Made by a program: the position numbers and the translations under genes | The notes under the pieces: model-generated | The model's input: only the letters and a program-made list of their open reading frames with translations | The model's database searches: none | What the model was told of the DNA's origin: nothing | Shown: piece after piece, positions 24,802 through 33,041 of the stretch | Layout of the letters: each line of letters starts with the position of its first letter | Numbering within the stretch: the first letter of the stretch is position 1 | Source: Streptomyces spinoverrucosus | GTDB lineage: Bacteria > Actinomycetota > Actinomycetes > Streptomycetales > Streptomycetaceae | DNA length: 64,000 nt | Assembly: GCF_015712165.1 (NCBI RefSeq) | Contig: NZ_JADPZX010000001.1 | Span: forward strand, 4,357,001-4,421,000 | Direction: 5' to 3'

Positions 24802-26130
24802 ATGGCCGACGTCGCGACCTGGCTGGAGCTGGGAGGCGTTGCGGCTGGTGCCGGTGGCGTCCGCCTCGCGAAGTACCGTGCGCCGCGCGTGTACTGGTCG
24901 CTGGTCGGCCTCCCGGCCACGTGGGGCCGATTCACCTGGACCTACCGGTCCACCATGGACGTGTGCGGGCTGACGGTGCAGCCGTCCCGCCTGCGGGCGT
25001 TCATGACCCGCAACGTGGCCCGCCGTGAGGTGCGGCCGGTGGCGCCGAAGGTCCGCCGGGTCCGCCCGACCTCGACCGGACTGCGGGTGACGCTCCGGCT
25101 CCCCGCCGGGCTGGAACCGGCCGACGTGGCCGCGTCCGCCGTGCGCCTGCGGCATGCCTTCGGGGTGCATTCGGTGATCGTCGCGGAGACTAAGCCCGGC
25201 TACGTAGAGCTGCGGATGACCGGCTATGACGTGCTCAACCGGGTGCGGATGCCGCGCAAGGCTGTACCTCGTGGCCTGGTCGTTCCGGTGGCGCTGCGGG
25301 AGGACGGCACGGTCTTCGAGCGGGACTACCGCAAGATCCCGCACGCCCTGACCCTGGGCGCGAACCAGTCCGGCAAGTCCATGTATCAGCGCAACCTGAT
25401 CAAGGGACTCGCGCAGCTCCCGGTCGGCCTGGTCGGGATCGACTGCAAGCGTGGTGTTGAGCAGAGCCGATATGCGCCGCGTCTGTCGGCGCTGGCCACT
25501 GACCGGGACAGTGCCGGTGACCTGGCCGACGCTCTGGTCGGGGAGATGGAAGACCGCTTCGACCTGCTCGCCCTCTACGGGGTCTCTGACGTGTGGGAGC
25601 TGCCCGAAGAGCTTCGGCCGGTGCCGCTGGTGGTGCTGATCGATGAGGTGGCGGAGCTGTTCCTGGTGACGTCCAAGAAGGACGAACCGGCTCGCGATCA
25701 CATGGTCATGCAACTGGTGAGGCTCGGGCAGATGGCTCGCGCGGTCGGCATCTACCTGGAGGCGTGCGGGCAGCGCTTCGGCTCCGACCTGGGCAAGGGC
25801 GCGACCGCCCTGCGTGCGCAGCTCACCGGCCGGGTCGTGCACCGCGTCAACGACAAGCAGACGGCGGAAATGGGCCTCGGCGATATCGCCCCGGACGCGG
25901 TGGTCTCCGTGCTCGGGATCCGCGCGGACCGCCCCGGTGTGGCGGTGGCCGGTGACGCCTCCGGCTACTGGTCGCGTATCCGCACTCCCGAGGTCTCCCC
26001 GGATCAGGCGGCGACTGTCTGCCGTGAATTCGCATACCTGACCCCGGAGTTGCCGTTCCTGGCCCCGTTCCGGCCGGTCGGCCGTGCCGTGCCGCCGATG
26101 CCCGCCACGCCGCCGCTCGTGGCCCCGTAG
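24802..26130 (+). CDS. traSA: FtsK/SpoIIIE-type conjugal DNA translocase (TraSA-like), element 2
   Basis: 442 aa. The N-terminal basic/hydrophobic region is followed by a motor domain with Walker A GANQSGKS (residues 186-193), VGIDCKRGVEQ, and Walker B LVVLIDEVAELF (about 276-287). The arginine-finger region QMARAVGIYLEACGQRFGSD follows. It is shorter than the element 1 translocase and lacks its long N-terminal extension. One ATPase of this type is enough for double-stranded DNA transfer in Streptomyces. The start is two bases after the preceding stop. Confidence 0.92.
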   Translation: MADVATWLELGGVAAGAGGVRLAKYRAPRVYWSLVGLPATWGRFTWTYRSTMDVCGLTVQPSRLRAFMTRNVARREVRPVAPKVRRVRPTSTGLRVTLRLPAGLEPADVAASAVRLRHAFGVHSVIVAETKPGYVELRMTGYDVLNRVRMPRKAVPRGLVVPVALREDGTVFERDYRKIPHALTLGANQSGKSMYQRNLIKGLAQLPVGLVGIDCKRGVEQSRYAPRLSALATDRDSAGDLADALVGEMEDRFDLLALYGVSDVWELPEELRPVPLVVLIDEVAELFLVTSKKDEPARDHMVMQLVRLGQMARAVGIYLEACGQRFGSDLGKGATALRAQLTGRVVHRVNDKQTAEMGLGDIAPDAVVSVLGIRADRPGVAVAGDASGYWSRIRTPEVSPDQAATVCREFAYLTPELPFLAPFRPVGRAVPPMPATPPLVAP

Positions 26131-26212
26131 CTCCCGCTTACCCCCGGTCGGCGCGACCGCTTCGCGCCAAGTCCCTACCCGAGCCATGCCGAAACCGGAT
26201 CGGAGATCGCCC

Positions 26213-26380
26213 ATGGCACGCAAGACCACCAAGCCCACGACCAAGCAGTGCCCGCCCTGCAAGGGCACCGCCGAGGTCTCCCGCCCCGTCCGCGTCGGCC
26301 GCAAGCGCCGCTACGCCGGTGAACAGTCCGGCATCTGCCTTGGCTGCATGGGCTCCGGCCAGATCCCCGCCGACGACTGA
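26213..26380 (+). CDS. Small zinc-ribbon protein, element 2
   Basis: 55 aa. The DnaJ-like CPPCKGTAEV and CLGCMGSGQI form a CxxCxG pair, with a basic N-terminus (MARKTTKPTTKQ). GGAG lies seven bases before the ATG. An ATG at 26186 would add nine residues. Typical accessory gene in the spread cluster. Confidence 0.75.
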   Translation: MARKTTKPTTKQCPPCKGTAEVSRPVRVGRKRRYAGEQSGICLGCMGSGQIPADD

Positions 26381-26456
26381 ACCCCCGCCGGGCCGGGCGG
26401 CCGGACACATGATCCCTGCCCCGCCCCCGGCTCAACTCCCCGAAGGAGGTGAGGAC

Positions 26457-27107
26457 ATGCGCGCACTCCGCTTTGACGCCGTGCTGGTGCAGGCCGTGAT
26501 CGCTGGTGCGTTGTCCTTCGCCCACCTGCACGACCTCGCCGAAGCCGCTGGACAGACGGGTTGGAAGGCCTGGGCCTACCCGGTCTCGGTCGACCTGCTC
26601 TTGGTCGCCGTGTGGCGCCGACTCCGTACGGAGCGGTCTGGGCTGGCCTGGTTCTGGTTCCTGGTCGCCCTGGTCGCCTCGCTCGGCGCCAACATCGCCA
26701 CCGCCGGACTCCTCGACCTCGACCACGTCCCGGCCTGGCTGCGCATCCTCGTCGCCGGATGGCCCGCGCTCGCGTTCCTCGGCGGCACTCTGCTGGCTCA
26801 CTCGCCGACTCCGGCCGGGGACCGGGTGCCGGTTCCGCCGGCGCCCGCAGCCCCGGCCCCCGCGCCCACCCCCACCCCCACCCCCGAACCGCTCCCTGAG
26901 CGCGAACCGATCACCACCCCCGAGCCCACACCGGCTCTGCCCGAAGCATCCGCTCCTGCGGTGCCTCCGGCACTGATCGACCACGCCCGCAAGGTCGCCA
27001 CCGAGCACCGCACCCGCACCGGCAGCGACATCGACACCGCCACCCTGCGCGCCCGCCTCGGCATCCCGGAAGACCTCGCCGGAGCGATCGCCGCCCAACT
27101 CGCCTGA
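26457..27107 (+). CDS. DUF2637 membrane protein (SpdB-like), element 2
   Basis: 216 aa. Three to four transmembrane helices lie in residues 5-115 (AVIAGALSFAHLHDLAEA, YPVSVDLLLVAVWRRL, FWFLVALVASLGANIATAGL). They are followed by a Pro/Thr-Pro rich linker and a C-terminal helix-turn-helix-like domain (TATLRARLGIPEDLAGAI). It has the same architecture as the element 1 protein at 18372-19268 but is clearly divergent. GAAGGAGG precedes the ATG. Confidence 0.87.
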   Translation: MRALRFDAVLVQAVIAGALSFAHLHDLAEAAGQTGWKAWAYPVSVDLLLVAVWRRLRTERSGLAWFWFLVALVASLGANIATAGLLDLDHVPAWLRILVAGWPALAFLGGTLLAHSPTPAGDRVPVPPAPAAPAPAPTPTPTPEPLPEREPITTPEPTPALPEASAPAVPPALIDHARKVATEHRTRTGSDIDTATLRARLGIPEDLAGAIAAQLA

Positions 27108-27125
27108 CCCAAAGGAGGTTCCACC

Positions 27126-27311
27126 GTGCGCCCGAACCGCTTCTACGACGTGAACCGCATCGGACCGGTCAAGGTCGGCACGTTCCACAACGGCCGTGGC
27201 CAGACCCGGCACACCGCCGCCTGCACGGCCCCGAAGTGCGGATTCTCCACCGAGCACCGCGACCGCTCGGCCGCCGAACTCGCCGCCCGCACCCACCGCT
27301 GCAACCCCTGA
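27126..27311 (+). CDS. Mobile element transfer protein (SpdA-like)
   Basis: 61 aa from a GTG start with AAAGGAGG upstream. The sequence contains RIGPVKVGTFHNGRGQTRHT, CTAPKCGFSTEHRDRSAAEL and a final THRCNP. It is a compact zinc-knuckle-like small protein found in many AICE spread operons. The exact role in spread is not known. Confidence 0.85.
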   Translation: MRPNRFYDVNRIGPVKVGTFHNGRGQTRHTAACTAPKCGFSTEHRDRSAAELAARTHRCNP

Positions 27312-27321
27312 GGAGTGACCC

Positions 27322-27627
27322 ATGCGCCTGCCCGACGAACAGCTTCGCGCCGGTCACATCCCCGCCGACCTCTACCGGCAGATCCCGCCCGGCACCGACC
27401 TGCGCCGCGTCGTGATCATCCAGGAAGCTCCCCGCTCCTACACCGGCCCGATCGTGCTGACCCTCGTCATCGCCGCCGGGTCCATCGCGGTGCTGCTGGT
27501 GATCGCCTTCGTCACCCAGATCATCGCAGCGTCGATCGTCTCGGTCCTGTCGGCGAGCTGCGGCATCGGCTACACGATCAGCCGCACCTCCAAGCGCAAG
27601 AAGGCACCACGCGCGCTCAGCAAGTAA
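27322..27627 (+). CDS. Small membrane spread protein, element 2
   Basis: 101 aa with two adjacent transmembrane helices (about 43-66, 68-88: TGPIVLTLVIAAGSIAVLLV, IIAASIVSVLSASCGIGY) and a basic tail (SRTSKRKKAPRALSK). It starts 10 bases after the SpdA-like gene. By location and topology it is an SpdB/SpdC-type protein. Confidence 0.8.
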   Translation: MRLPDEQLRAGHIPADLYRQIPPGTDLRRVVIIQEAPRSYTGPIVLTLVIAAGSIAVLLVIAFVTQIIAASIVSVLSASCGIGYTISRTSKRKKAPRALSK

Positions 27628-27720
27628 CGCCCTCCGGGGCGGCTCTCTCGCCAAAGATCCGCCGCCCCGGACGGCCTGCACCACTTCCAGACCCATCGAT
27701 CCGAAAGGGCTCCACTCATC

Positions 27721-27909
27721 ATGCCTGCCCGCGTCCCGAACCGTCCGGTCTGCCACCACTGCGACGGCTTCCCCGTCGTCGCCATCACCACCGGCGACCG
27801 CCACCGCGACGGCTCCCGCGTCCTGCTCCACGTCGTCTGCCACGCCTGCCAGGGCACCGGTCACACCCACCGCGCCGCCTTCGGCCAGATCAAGGAGGTG
27901 GCGGCGTGA
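27721..27909 (+). CDS. Small zinc-ribbon protein, element 2
   Basis: 62 aa with CHHC at the N-terminus and CHACQGTGHTH in the second half, a DnaJ-like CxxCxGxG motif. Its end (QIKEVAA) encodes the AAGGAGG ribosome-binding site of the next gene, and the stop overlaps that GTG (GTGA). Function unknown. Confidence 0.78.
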   Translation: MPARVPNRPVCHHCDGFPVVAITTGDRHRDGSRVLLHVVCHACQGTGHTHRAAFGQIKEVAA

Positions 27910-28142
27910 AGAGCCTGACCACCTCGGCACACATCGAGCCGGACACCCGCTTCCGCGTCACACCCTTCGCAGACAGCACCAACCCCTTCGTCAGCCTCCG
28001 CATAGGGGGCGACTTCCTCGAGATCGCGCTGATCGCCTCCGCCGGTACCTCCGAGGCCCTCCGCAACCTGGCCGCCGCCGCGACCGAGGCCGCCGGTGCC
28101 CTGGACGCCATGACCATGGACACCCCGGAGGTGCCCGCGTGA
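27906..28142 (+). CDS. Small acidic protein upstream of repSA
   Basis: 78 aa. Beta-rich N-terminus (TRFRVTPFADSTNPFVSLRI) and an Ala-rich helix (SEALRNLAAAATEAAGALDA). GTG start overlaps the preceding stop, and its own stop overlaps the GTG of the Rep gene (GTGA). Coupled expression with Rep is likely. Family not recognised. Confidence 0.75.
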   Translation: MKSLTTSAHIEPDTRFRVTPFADSTNPFVSLRIGGDFLEIALIASAGTSEALRNLAAAATEAAGALDAMTMDTPEVPA

Positions 28143-29557
28143 CCAACGCCGCCACCCTGGCGGGCCTCGACCCGGCCACCCTCGCCGACGTGCTGAGGCT
28201 GGCCGGGTCGGCCGACTTCGACCGCTGGCAGGACCAGATCCGCCGCACTGGCGGCTGCTCCGACCCGATCCGCCTGACCGGCGGCACGAAGACGATCGAC
28301 CCCGCCACTAAGACAGTCCTCCACGCCTACACCACCGACCATGAGCCCGGCGGCATGCTCCGCATCGCCTGCGGCAACCGGCGTGCCTCCCGGTGCCCGG
28401 CCTGCGCCTGGACCTACGCCGGAGACACGTACCACCTCATCCGTGCGGGACTCACCGGAGACCCTGCCAAGGGCACCCCTGAGACCGTGCGGGACCACCC
28501 CCGCGTCTTCGCCACCCTCACCGCCCCCTCCTTCGGCCCCGTCCACAACCGCCCCGGCACCCGGGCCTGCCGGTGCGGCCAACGCCACGCCGAGGATGCC
28601 CCGGAACTGGGCACGCCGCTGGATCCGGCGTCGTACGACTACGCGGGCGCGGTGCTGTGGAACAACCACGCCTCCGAGCTGTGGCGCTACTTCACGATCT
28701 ACCTCCGCCGGGAGATCGCCCGCCGGGCCGGGCTCACGCAGAAGGCTGCCCGCGAACAGTCCCGGGTGTCCTTCGGCAAGGTGGCCGAGTACCAGAAGCG
28801 CGGGGCCGTGCACTTCCACGCCGTGATCCGTTTCGACGGTCCCGACGGGCCGGACTCCCGGCCCCCGGCCTGGGCCACGCTGGATCTCCTCACCGACGCG
28901 ATCCATGCCGCCGCCGCTCGCGTGGCTGTCGACGTGCCCCCGGCCTCGCATCGGCCGGACCCCGACCAACCGGCCATCACGCAACCGGCTCGCACGCTGC
29001 GCTGGGGCACTCAGCTCGACGTCCAGCCGATCGGCGCCTTCGGCCAGGGCGAGGAGATCACCGAACAGGCCGTGGCCTCCTACGTCGCCAAGTACGCGAC
29101 CAAGGCGGCTGAAACCACTGGCACCGTCGACCGCCGGATCGGCAACAAGGAAGCGCTGATCCTGCTCGGCGTGCCCGACCACCCGAGTCGGCTCATTGAG
29201 GCCTGCCTCGACCTGCACCCGCTCTACCCGGACCGCAAGCTGCGCGACTGGGCCCACATGCTCGGCTTCCGCGGCCACTTCTCTACGAAGTCCCGCCGCT
29301 ACTCCACCACCCTCGGCGCCCTGCGCCAGGTCCGCGCCGACTACCGCGCCGCCCAACAACGCGAAGCCCTCGGCCTGCCCGACCCCGACGACGAAGAGGC
29401 AACCACCCTGACCCTCGCCCACTGGACCTACGCCGGACACGGCCACACACCCGGCGAATCCTGGCTGGCCTCCAACATCCACCGCGACCTTCAGCAGAGC
29501 CGCGAAGCCGCACGCGAGGTAGCCGCAGATCTGCGCCTTGAAGAGGAGGGCTGGTGA
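28139..29557 (+). CDS. repSA: Rolling-circle replication initiator (RepSA-like)
   Basis: 472 aa. A cysteine-rich N-terminal zinc region (CGNRRASRCPACAWTYAG, CRCGQRH) precedes an HUH endonuclease core: FATLTAPSFGPVH, the metal motif HFHAVIRF (from residue 225), and the catalytic tyrosine region SYVAKYATK (Tyr315/Tyr319). This is the pSAM2 RepSA type, which nicks the double-strand origin. The GTG overlaps the previous stop. It is followed by xis and int with similar overlaps, giving the classic repSA-xis-int operon. Confidence 0.93.
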   Translation: MTNAATLAGLDPATLADVLRLAGSADFDRWQDQIRRTGGCSDPIRLTGGTKTIDPATKTVLHAYTTDHEPGGMLRIACGNRRASRCPACAWTYAGDTYHLIRAGLTGDPAKGTPETVRDHPRVFATLTAPSFGPVHNRPGTRACRCGQRHAEDAPELGTPLDPASYDYAGAVLWNNHASELWRYFTIYLRREIARRAGLTQKAAREQSRVSFGKVAEYQKRGAVHFHAVIRFDGPDGPDSRPPAWATLDLLTDAIHAAAARVAVDVPPASHRPDPDQPAITQPARTLRWGTQLDVQPIGAFGQGEEITEQAVASYVAKYATKAAETTGTVDRRIGNKEALILLGVPDHPSRLIEACLDLHPLYPDRKLRDWAHMLGFRGHFSTKSRRYSTTLGALRQVRADYRAAQQREALGLPDPDDEEATTLTLAHWTYAGHGHTPGESWLASNIHRDLQQSREAAREVAADLRLEEEGW

Positions 29558-29769
29558 CCATGGACCGACTCCTCAACGTGCAGGAAGTCGCCGAACGCCT
29601 CGGCACGGGCGTGCGGTTCGCCCGTCGTCTCATCGAGGAACGTCGTATCACCTTCGTGAAGGTCGGCCGCCATGTCCGCATCCCTGAGAGCGCGGTCGAG
29701 GCCTACGTGACGGCCCACACGGTGGAGCCGATCGTCCTGCGGCCGACGGGTCTGAGGAGGGCTGCCTGA
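29554..29769 (+). CDS. xis: Excisionase, element 2
   Basis: 71 aa, MerR/AlpA-type helix-turn-helix: LLNVQEVAERLGTGVRFARR, LIEERRITFVKVGRHVRIPE, SAVEAYVTAH. GTG overlaps the Rep stop. The ATG two codons downstream has a better distance to GAGGAGGG. The stop overlaps the integrase ATG (TGATG). Confidence 0.9.
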   Translation: MTMDRLLNVQEVAERLGTGVRFARRLIEERRITFVKVGRHVRIPESAVEAYVTAHTVEPIVLRPTGLRRAA

Positions 29770-30947
29770 TGCCGGGCAAGCGCAAGTCCCGCCGGACCTT
29801 CGGTCGTATCCGCAAGCTCCCGTCCGGCCGCTTCCAAGCCCGGTATCCCGGGCCTGACGGCGTACTCCGGCCTGCGGACCGGACGTTCGCCACGTCGACG
29901 GACGCTGACCGCTGGCTCTCGAAGAAGCGTATCGAGATCGAAGAGGGGCGCTGGCTCGACCCTGCCGAGGGACAGACGACCGTGCGCGACTGGGCGGCAC
30001 GCTGGCTCGCTGCCGTCTCCCCGCAACTCAAGCACAAGACCCAAGCGTCGTACCGGTCCCTGATCAACTCACTGATCAATCCGGCGTTGGGGGATCGCGA
30101 GTTGTCGAGCCTCCGGCCGATCACGATCGCTGAGTGGGTCGGCGGCATGAAGACGAAGGGCCTCAGCGCTTCGCGCATCCGCCAGGCGTACCGGGTCCTG
30201 TCGCAGATCATGCGGGCGGCCGTCGACAACGACTTGATCCCGCAGACGCCGTGCCGGGGCGTGAAGCTGCCGAGGATGCCTCAGACGGAGCCACACATCC
30301 TCACCCCGCTGGAGGCGTCCCGGATTGTGCGGAGTGCTGCCAAGCCGCATGACCTGCTGATCGCGCTTCTCGCGTACGGGGGCCTCCGGGTCGGTGAAGC
30401 GTTCGCCCTCCGGCGGGTGGACATCGACGTGTCGGGCGGCTTCGTCCTGGTCGACGAGAACCTGGCCGAAGCCAACGGCGCCCTGGTCTTCGACACCCCG
30501 AAGTCGCATCAGAAGCGGCTCCTTCGAGTCGGCCCGTCGCTCGCCAAGCGGCTCGGTCGGCACATCGAGAGCCTGCCCGGCGGGGATGACGCGCTCCTGT
30601 TCACGACGCCTGGCGGCAAGCCGCTGCGCTACAACCAGTGGCGCAAGGCGTACTTCGACCCCGCTGTGTCGGCGGCCGGGCTGACCGACGTCACCCCGCA
30701 CGATCTCCGCGCTTCGCACGGGACGTGGGTCGCCGACCGGTACGGCGTGATGACCGCCGCTCACCGGCTCGGCCACTCGAACGCGAGCGTCACCACCCGG
30801 CACTACGCCCGGCCGGTCGCCGGTCGCGACGACCAGGTCGCCGAAGCCGCGGACTCCTGGCTCGACGGGCACGACCCCGCCCCAGGGGCACGTAGCGGGC
30901 ACGACGACGATGACGACGGCTCCGCCGGGGTGCTCGCACCCGCCTGA
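29769..30947 (+). CDS. int: Tyrosine recombinase (integrase), element 2
   Basis: 392 aa, pSAM2 Int type. It has an N-terminal arm-binding region, a SAM-like core-binding domain (about 70-165) and a catalytic domain with Arg207 (GLRVGEA), His311-Arg314 (HDLRASHGTW), His336 (LGHSNAS) and Tyr346 (RHYA). The C-terminus is an Asp-rich tail. It ends 39 bases before att copy 3. It is not closely related to the element 1 integrase although both use the same tRNA-Ser target. Confidence 0.94.
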   Translation: MPGKRKSRRTFGRIRKLPSGRFQARYPGPDGVLRPADRTFATSTDADRWLSKKRIEIEEGRWLDPAEGQTTVRDWAARWLAAVSPQLKHKTQASYRSLINSLINPALGDRELSSLRPITIAEWVGGMKTKGLSASRIRQAYRVLSQIMRAAVDNDLIPQTPCRGVKLPRMPQTEPHILTPLEASRIVRSAAKPHDLLIALLAYGGLRVGEAFALRRVDIDVSGGFVLVDENLAEANGALVFDTPKSHQKRLLRVGPSLAKRLGRHIESLPGGDDALLFTTPGGKPLRYNQWRKAYFDPAVSAAGLTDVTPHDLRASHGTWVADRYGVMTAAHRLGHSNASVTTRHYARPVAGRDDQVAEAADSWLDGHDPAPGARSGHDDDDDGSAGVLAPA

Positions 30948-30986
30948 CCTGCGGCGGAGCGATCAACCCCCATGATCGGCGAGAGA

Positions 30987-31041
30987 TCTTGAAAACCGTC
31001 GTGGCGCGAGTCACCGTGGGTTCAAATCCCACACCCACCGC
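30987..31041 (+). repeat. Attachment site copy 3 (element 2/element 3 junction)
   Basis: 55 bp starting TCTTGAAAACCGTCGTGGCG and identical to the tRNA copy, ending CACACCCACCGC. This sets the minimum core shared by the elements. Confidence 0.93.
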
Positions 31042-31134
31042 TTGCACGCAGAGGCGGGTCTCCGAATCGGGGGCCCGCCCGCATCCTGGTGTTGACCAGC
31101 GTGTATGGGCCATGTGCGGGCCAGGATCTGTGAC

Positions 31135-31700
31135 TCAGCCGCCGCTCAGCCCCTGCTCGATGAGGGCGTTCGCCCGGTCCTGCCGGCCTCGGAGGATCTT
31201 CGCGTAGAAGCGGAAGAGTGCGGTGAGGCTGTAGCGCCTTGAGCCTGGCAGCGTCGCAGAGGCCGCAGTACTCCGTGGACCGGACGCGCCCGCCCGTCGC
31301 GGCCCGGAAGAGTCGGTCGTCGGAGGCCACCCCCGTACTGCTCCTTGTGCTCTCGAAGCGTCGTGGTGAGGACAGGCGGGATCGGAACGGACCTGGTCGC
31401 GGTACGCGCCGGCGTTTGAGCCCACGCTGCTCGTACGACTTCCCGTAGTCGGGCCACCCCGATCCGACCCCGGGACGACTGCCGGCGAGCACCAGCTCCC
31501 CAGTCTTCCCTGGGCAGGGTGCAGTGCCCCGCACGCAGGGCCGCAATCTCCGAGGGGCGCATGGCCGCGTAGTAGAGGCATCCGAAGAAGGCGGCCAGGT
31601 GCTGGCCGCGCGCGCCGAGCTGCCGGACGGCATCGGTCAAGTCGGCCGCTTGCTCCGGGTTCGGGGCGTCGCGGAAGTCCACCTCGTCGTCCTCAGGGCC
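31135..31700 (-). pseudogene. Broken integrase related to the element 1 integrase
   Basis: Pieces of one protein appear in shifting frames: AAFFGCLYYAAMRPSEIAAL, then GELVLAGSRPGVGSGWPDYG, then RSVPIPPVLTTTLREHKEQY, then GRVRSTEYCGLC, then FRFYAKILRGRQDRANALIE with QGLSGG. Each matches the element 1 integrase in order (AAMRPEEV, LMLAGARPQVGSAW, PVPIPPVLVAIL, YYAKVL, ALIEQGL). The box II LRH segment is deleted and the 5' half is missing. At least three frameshifts are needed. Confidence 0.85.
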
Positions 31701-32034
31701 CTTTGTTAAGGGGCCAAGTCTCCGTCTTCTTCGGCAGGAACACCGGCACGCTCAAGAAACCGTCGGCGTGGACGGTCTCCCCATCCTGGTTCTGGACTTC
31801 CGCCTCTCAGTCGTGTCTTCCTCCCTCTGGCATGGCTGTTGACCGGTGTGCGCCATGCTGTCAAGCCCCGAATTATCGGAACGTGCCCACACCGTACCGA
31901 TCGGGCCTACTGGATGTGCGGCCCCACCCGAAAGAAGACGGGGCGGCACAGGGCGGTGGAACTAATTACCGCCACCCCGCCTCGAATTCCCGAGGCACGG
32001 CAAACACATCCCTCTTCATCGAAGGAGAAAAGTC

Positions 32035-32826
32035 ATGACCCGTAAGTACGGTACCGACGAGGCAATTTCCAGGCGCCGCGGTTTTCGCCTCGCGACGGTG
32101 GTGGCTGCCGCTTTGATCTCCGGCGGTATCGCCTTCCCGGCATCCGCTGCAGTGCAGGCCCCCACCACGTCGGCTGTGAGCCTCACCGACAAGCTAACGG
32201 TGCAGCGCGATGCCAAGGGCGGCGACGCCAAGACCAACAATGGCGGAAAGGCCACCGGCGGCAGGGCTGAAACCAAGAATGGTGGCAAGGCCACTGGCGG
32301 TAATGCCGAAACCAACAATGGTGGCGAGGCTCAGGGTGGTGGTGCCAAGACCAACAATGGTGGCGAGGCCGAGGGTGGTGGTGCCAAGACCAACAATGGC
32401 GGCAAGGCCACTGGCGGTAATGCCGAAACCAACAATGGTGGCAAGGCCACCGGCGGTAGTGCCGAAACCAACAATGGCGGTGAGGCTCAGGGCGGCGCTG
32501 CCAAGACCAACAATGGTGGCGAGGCCGAGGGTGGTGGTGCCAAGACCAACAATGGTGGCAAGGCCACTGGCGGTAATGCCGAAACCAACAATGGTGGCAA
32601 GGCCACCGGCGGTAATGCCGAAACCAACAATGGCGGTGAGGCTCAGGGCGGCGCTGCCAAGACCAACAATGGTGGCGAGGCTCAGGGTGGCGCTGCCAAG
32701 ACCAACAATGGTGGCAAGGCCACTGGCGGTAATGCCGAAACCAACAATGGCGGCAAGGCCACTGGCGGTAACGCGGAATCCACCAATGGCGGCGAGGCCA
32801 AGGGCGGTGATGCCGTGGCGAATTAA
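32035..32826 (+). CDS. Secreted 13-residue-repeat protein
   Basis: 263 aa. The signal peptide has a twin-arginine-like n-region (SRRRGFRLATVV) and ends PASAAVQAP. From about residue 62 the protein is 14 complete repeats plus a partial of the 13-residue unit TNNGG[KE]AxGGxA[EK]. There are only Ala, Gly, Asn, Thr, Lys, Glu, Gln and a few Ser, Asp and Arg, with no aromatic, no Cys and no large hydrophobic residue. Units alternate two Lys-first and two Glu-first. AAGGAG precedes the ATG. Function unknown. The composition suggests an extended or polyglycine-type surface or matrix protein. Confidence 0.85.
   Translation: MTRKYGTDEAISRRRGFRLATVVAAALISGGIAFPASAAVQAPTTSAVSLTDKLTVQRDAKGGDAKTNNGGKATGGRAETKNGGKATGGNAETNNGGEAQGGGAKTNNGGEAEGGGAKTNNGGKATGGNAETNNGGKATGGSAETNNGGEAQGGAAKTNNGGEAEGGGAKTNNGGKATGGNAETNNGGKATGGNAETNNGGEAQGGAAKTNNGGEAQGGAAKTNNGGKATGGNAETNNGGKATGGNAESTNGGEAKGGDAVAN
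32233..32790 (+). repeat. 39-bp tandem repeats, 156-bp higher-order period
   Basis: In-frame 39-bp units (ACCAACAATGGTGGC...) with only a few third-base and K/E, T/Q, N/G/A differences. The K,K,E,E pattern of units gives a four-unit (156-bp) superrepeat, so the array probably grew by duplicating four units at a time. Confidence 0.85.
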
Positions 32827-32860
32827 GACCGTAGCGCCGCAGAAGGCGAGTTAGGTCGCA

Positions 32861-32906
32861 GTCCGGCCGGGCGGCACAGCCGCAGGGTCATGCCGCCCGG
32901 CCGGAC
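32861..32906 (+). terminator. 16-bp perfect hairpin after the repeat-protein gene
   Basis: GTCCGGCCGGGCGGCA (32861-32876) and TGCCGCCCGGCCGGAC (32891-32906) around a 14-nt loop, 35 bases after the stop. Confidence 0.8.
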
Positions 32907-33041
32907 CACTGACATCATCCGGATCACAAGAACCCGCACTACGGCACAGGCCGCGCAACGCGGTACCGGATACCAAACAACCCAGGAAGTCCGAGCCCCC
33001 TTCTCGTATTTCTGGAAAGACTGGAGAGAGAAGTAAACCTC

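Larger units (their letters stand above)
22131..31041. mobile_element. Integrative element 2 (pSAM2-like AICE with RepSA-type rolling-circle Rep)
   Basis: About 8.9 kb between att copies 2 and 3. It carries an HTH protein, a folded non-coding region, a GntR repressor, an FtsK-type translocase, spread and zinc proteins, and a repSA-xis-int block whose integrase ends next to att copy 3. The order and overlaps match pSAM2-type elements. All main genes look intact. Confidence 0.92.

Noticed and set aside
32210..32854. Alternative frame through the 39-bp repeats (RPTMVARP-type repeats)
   Set aside because: By-product of the repeat period. The other frame has signal peptide, start and ribosome-binding site.
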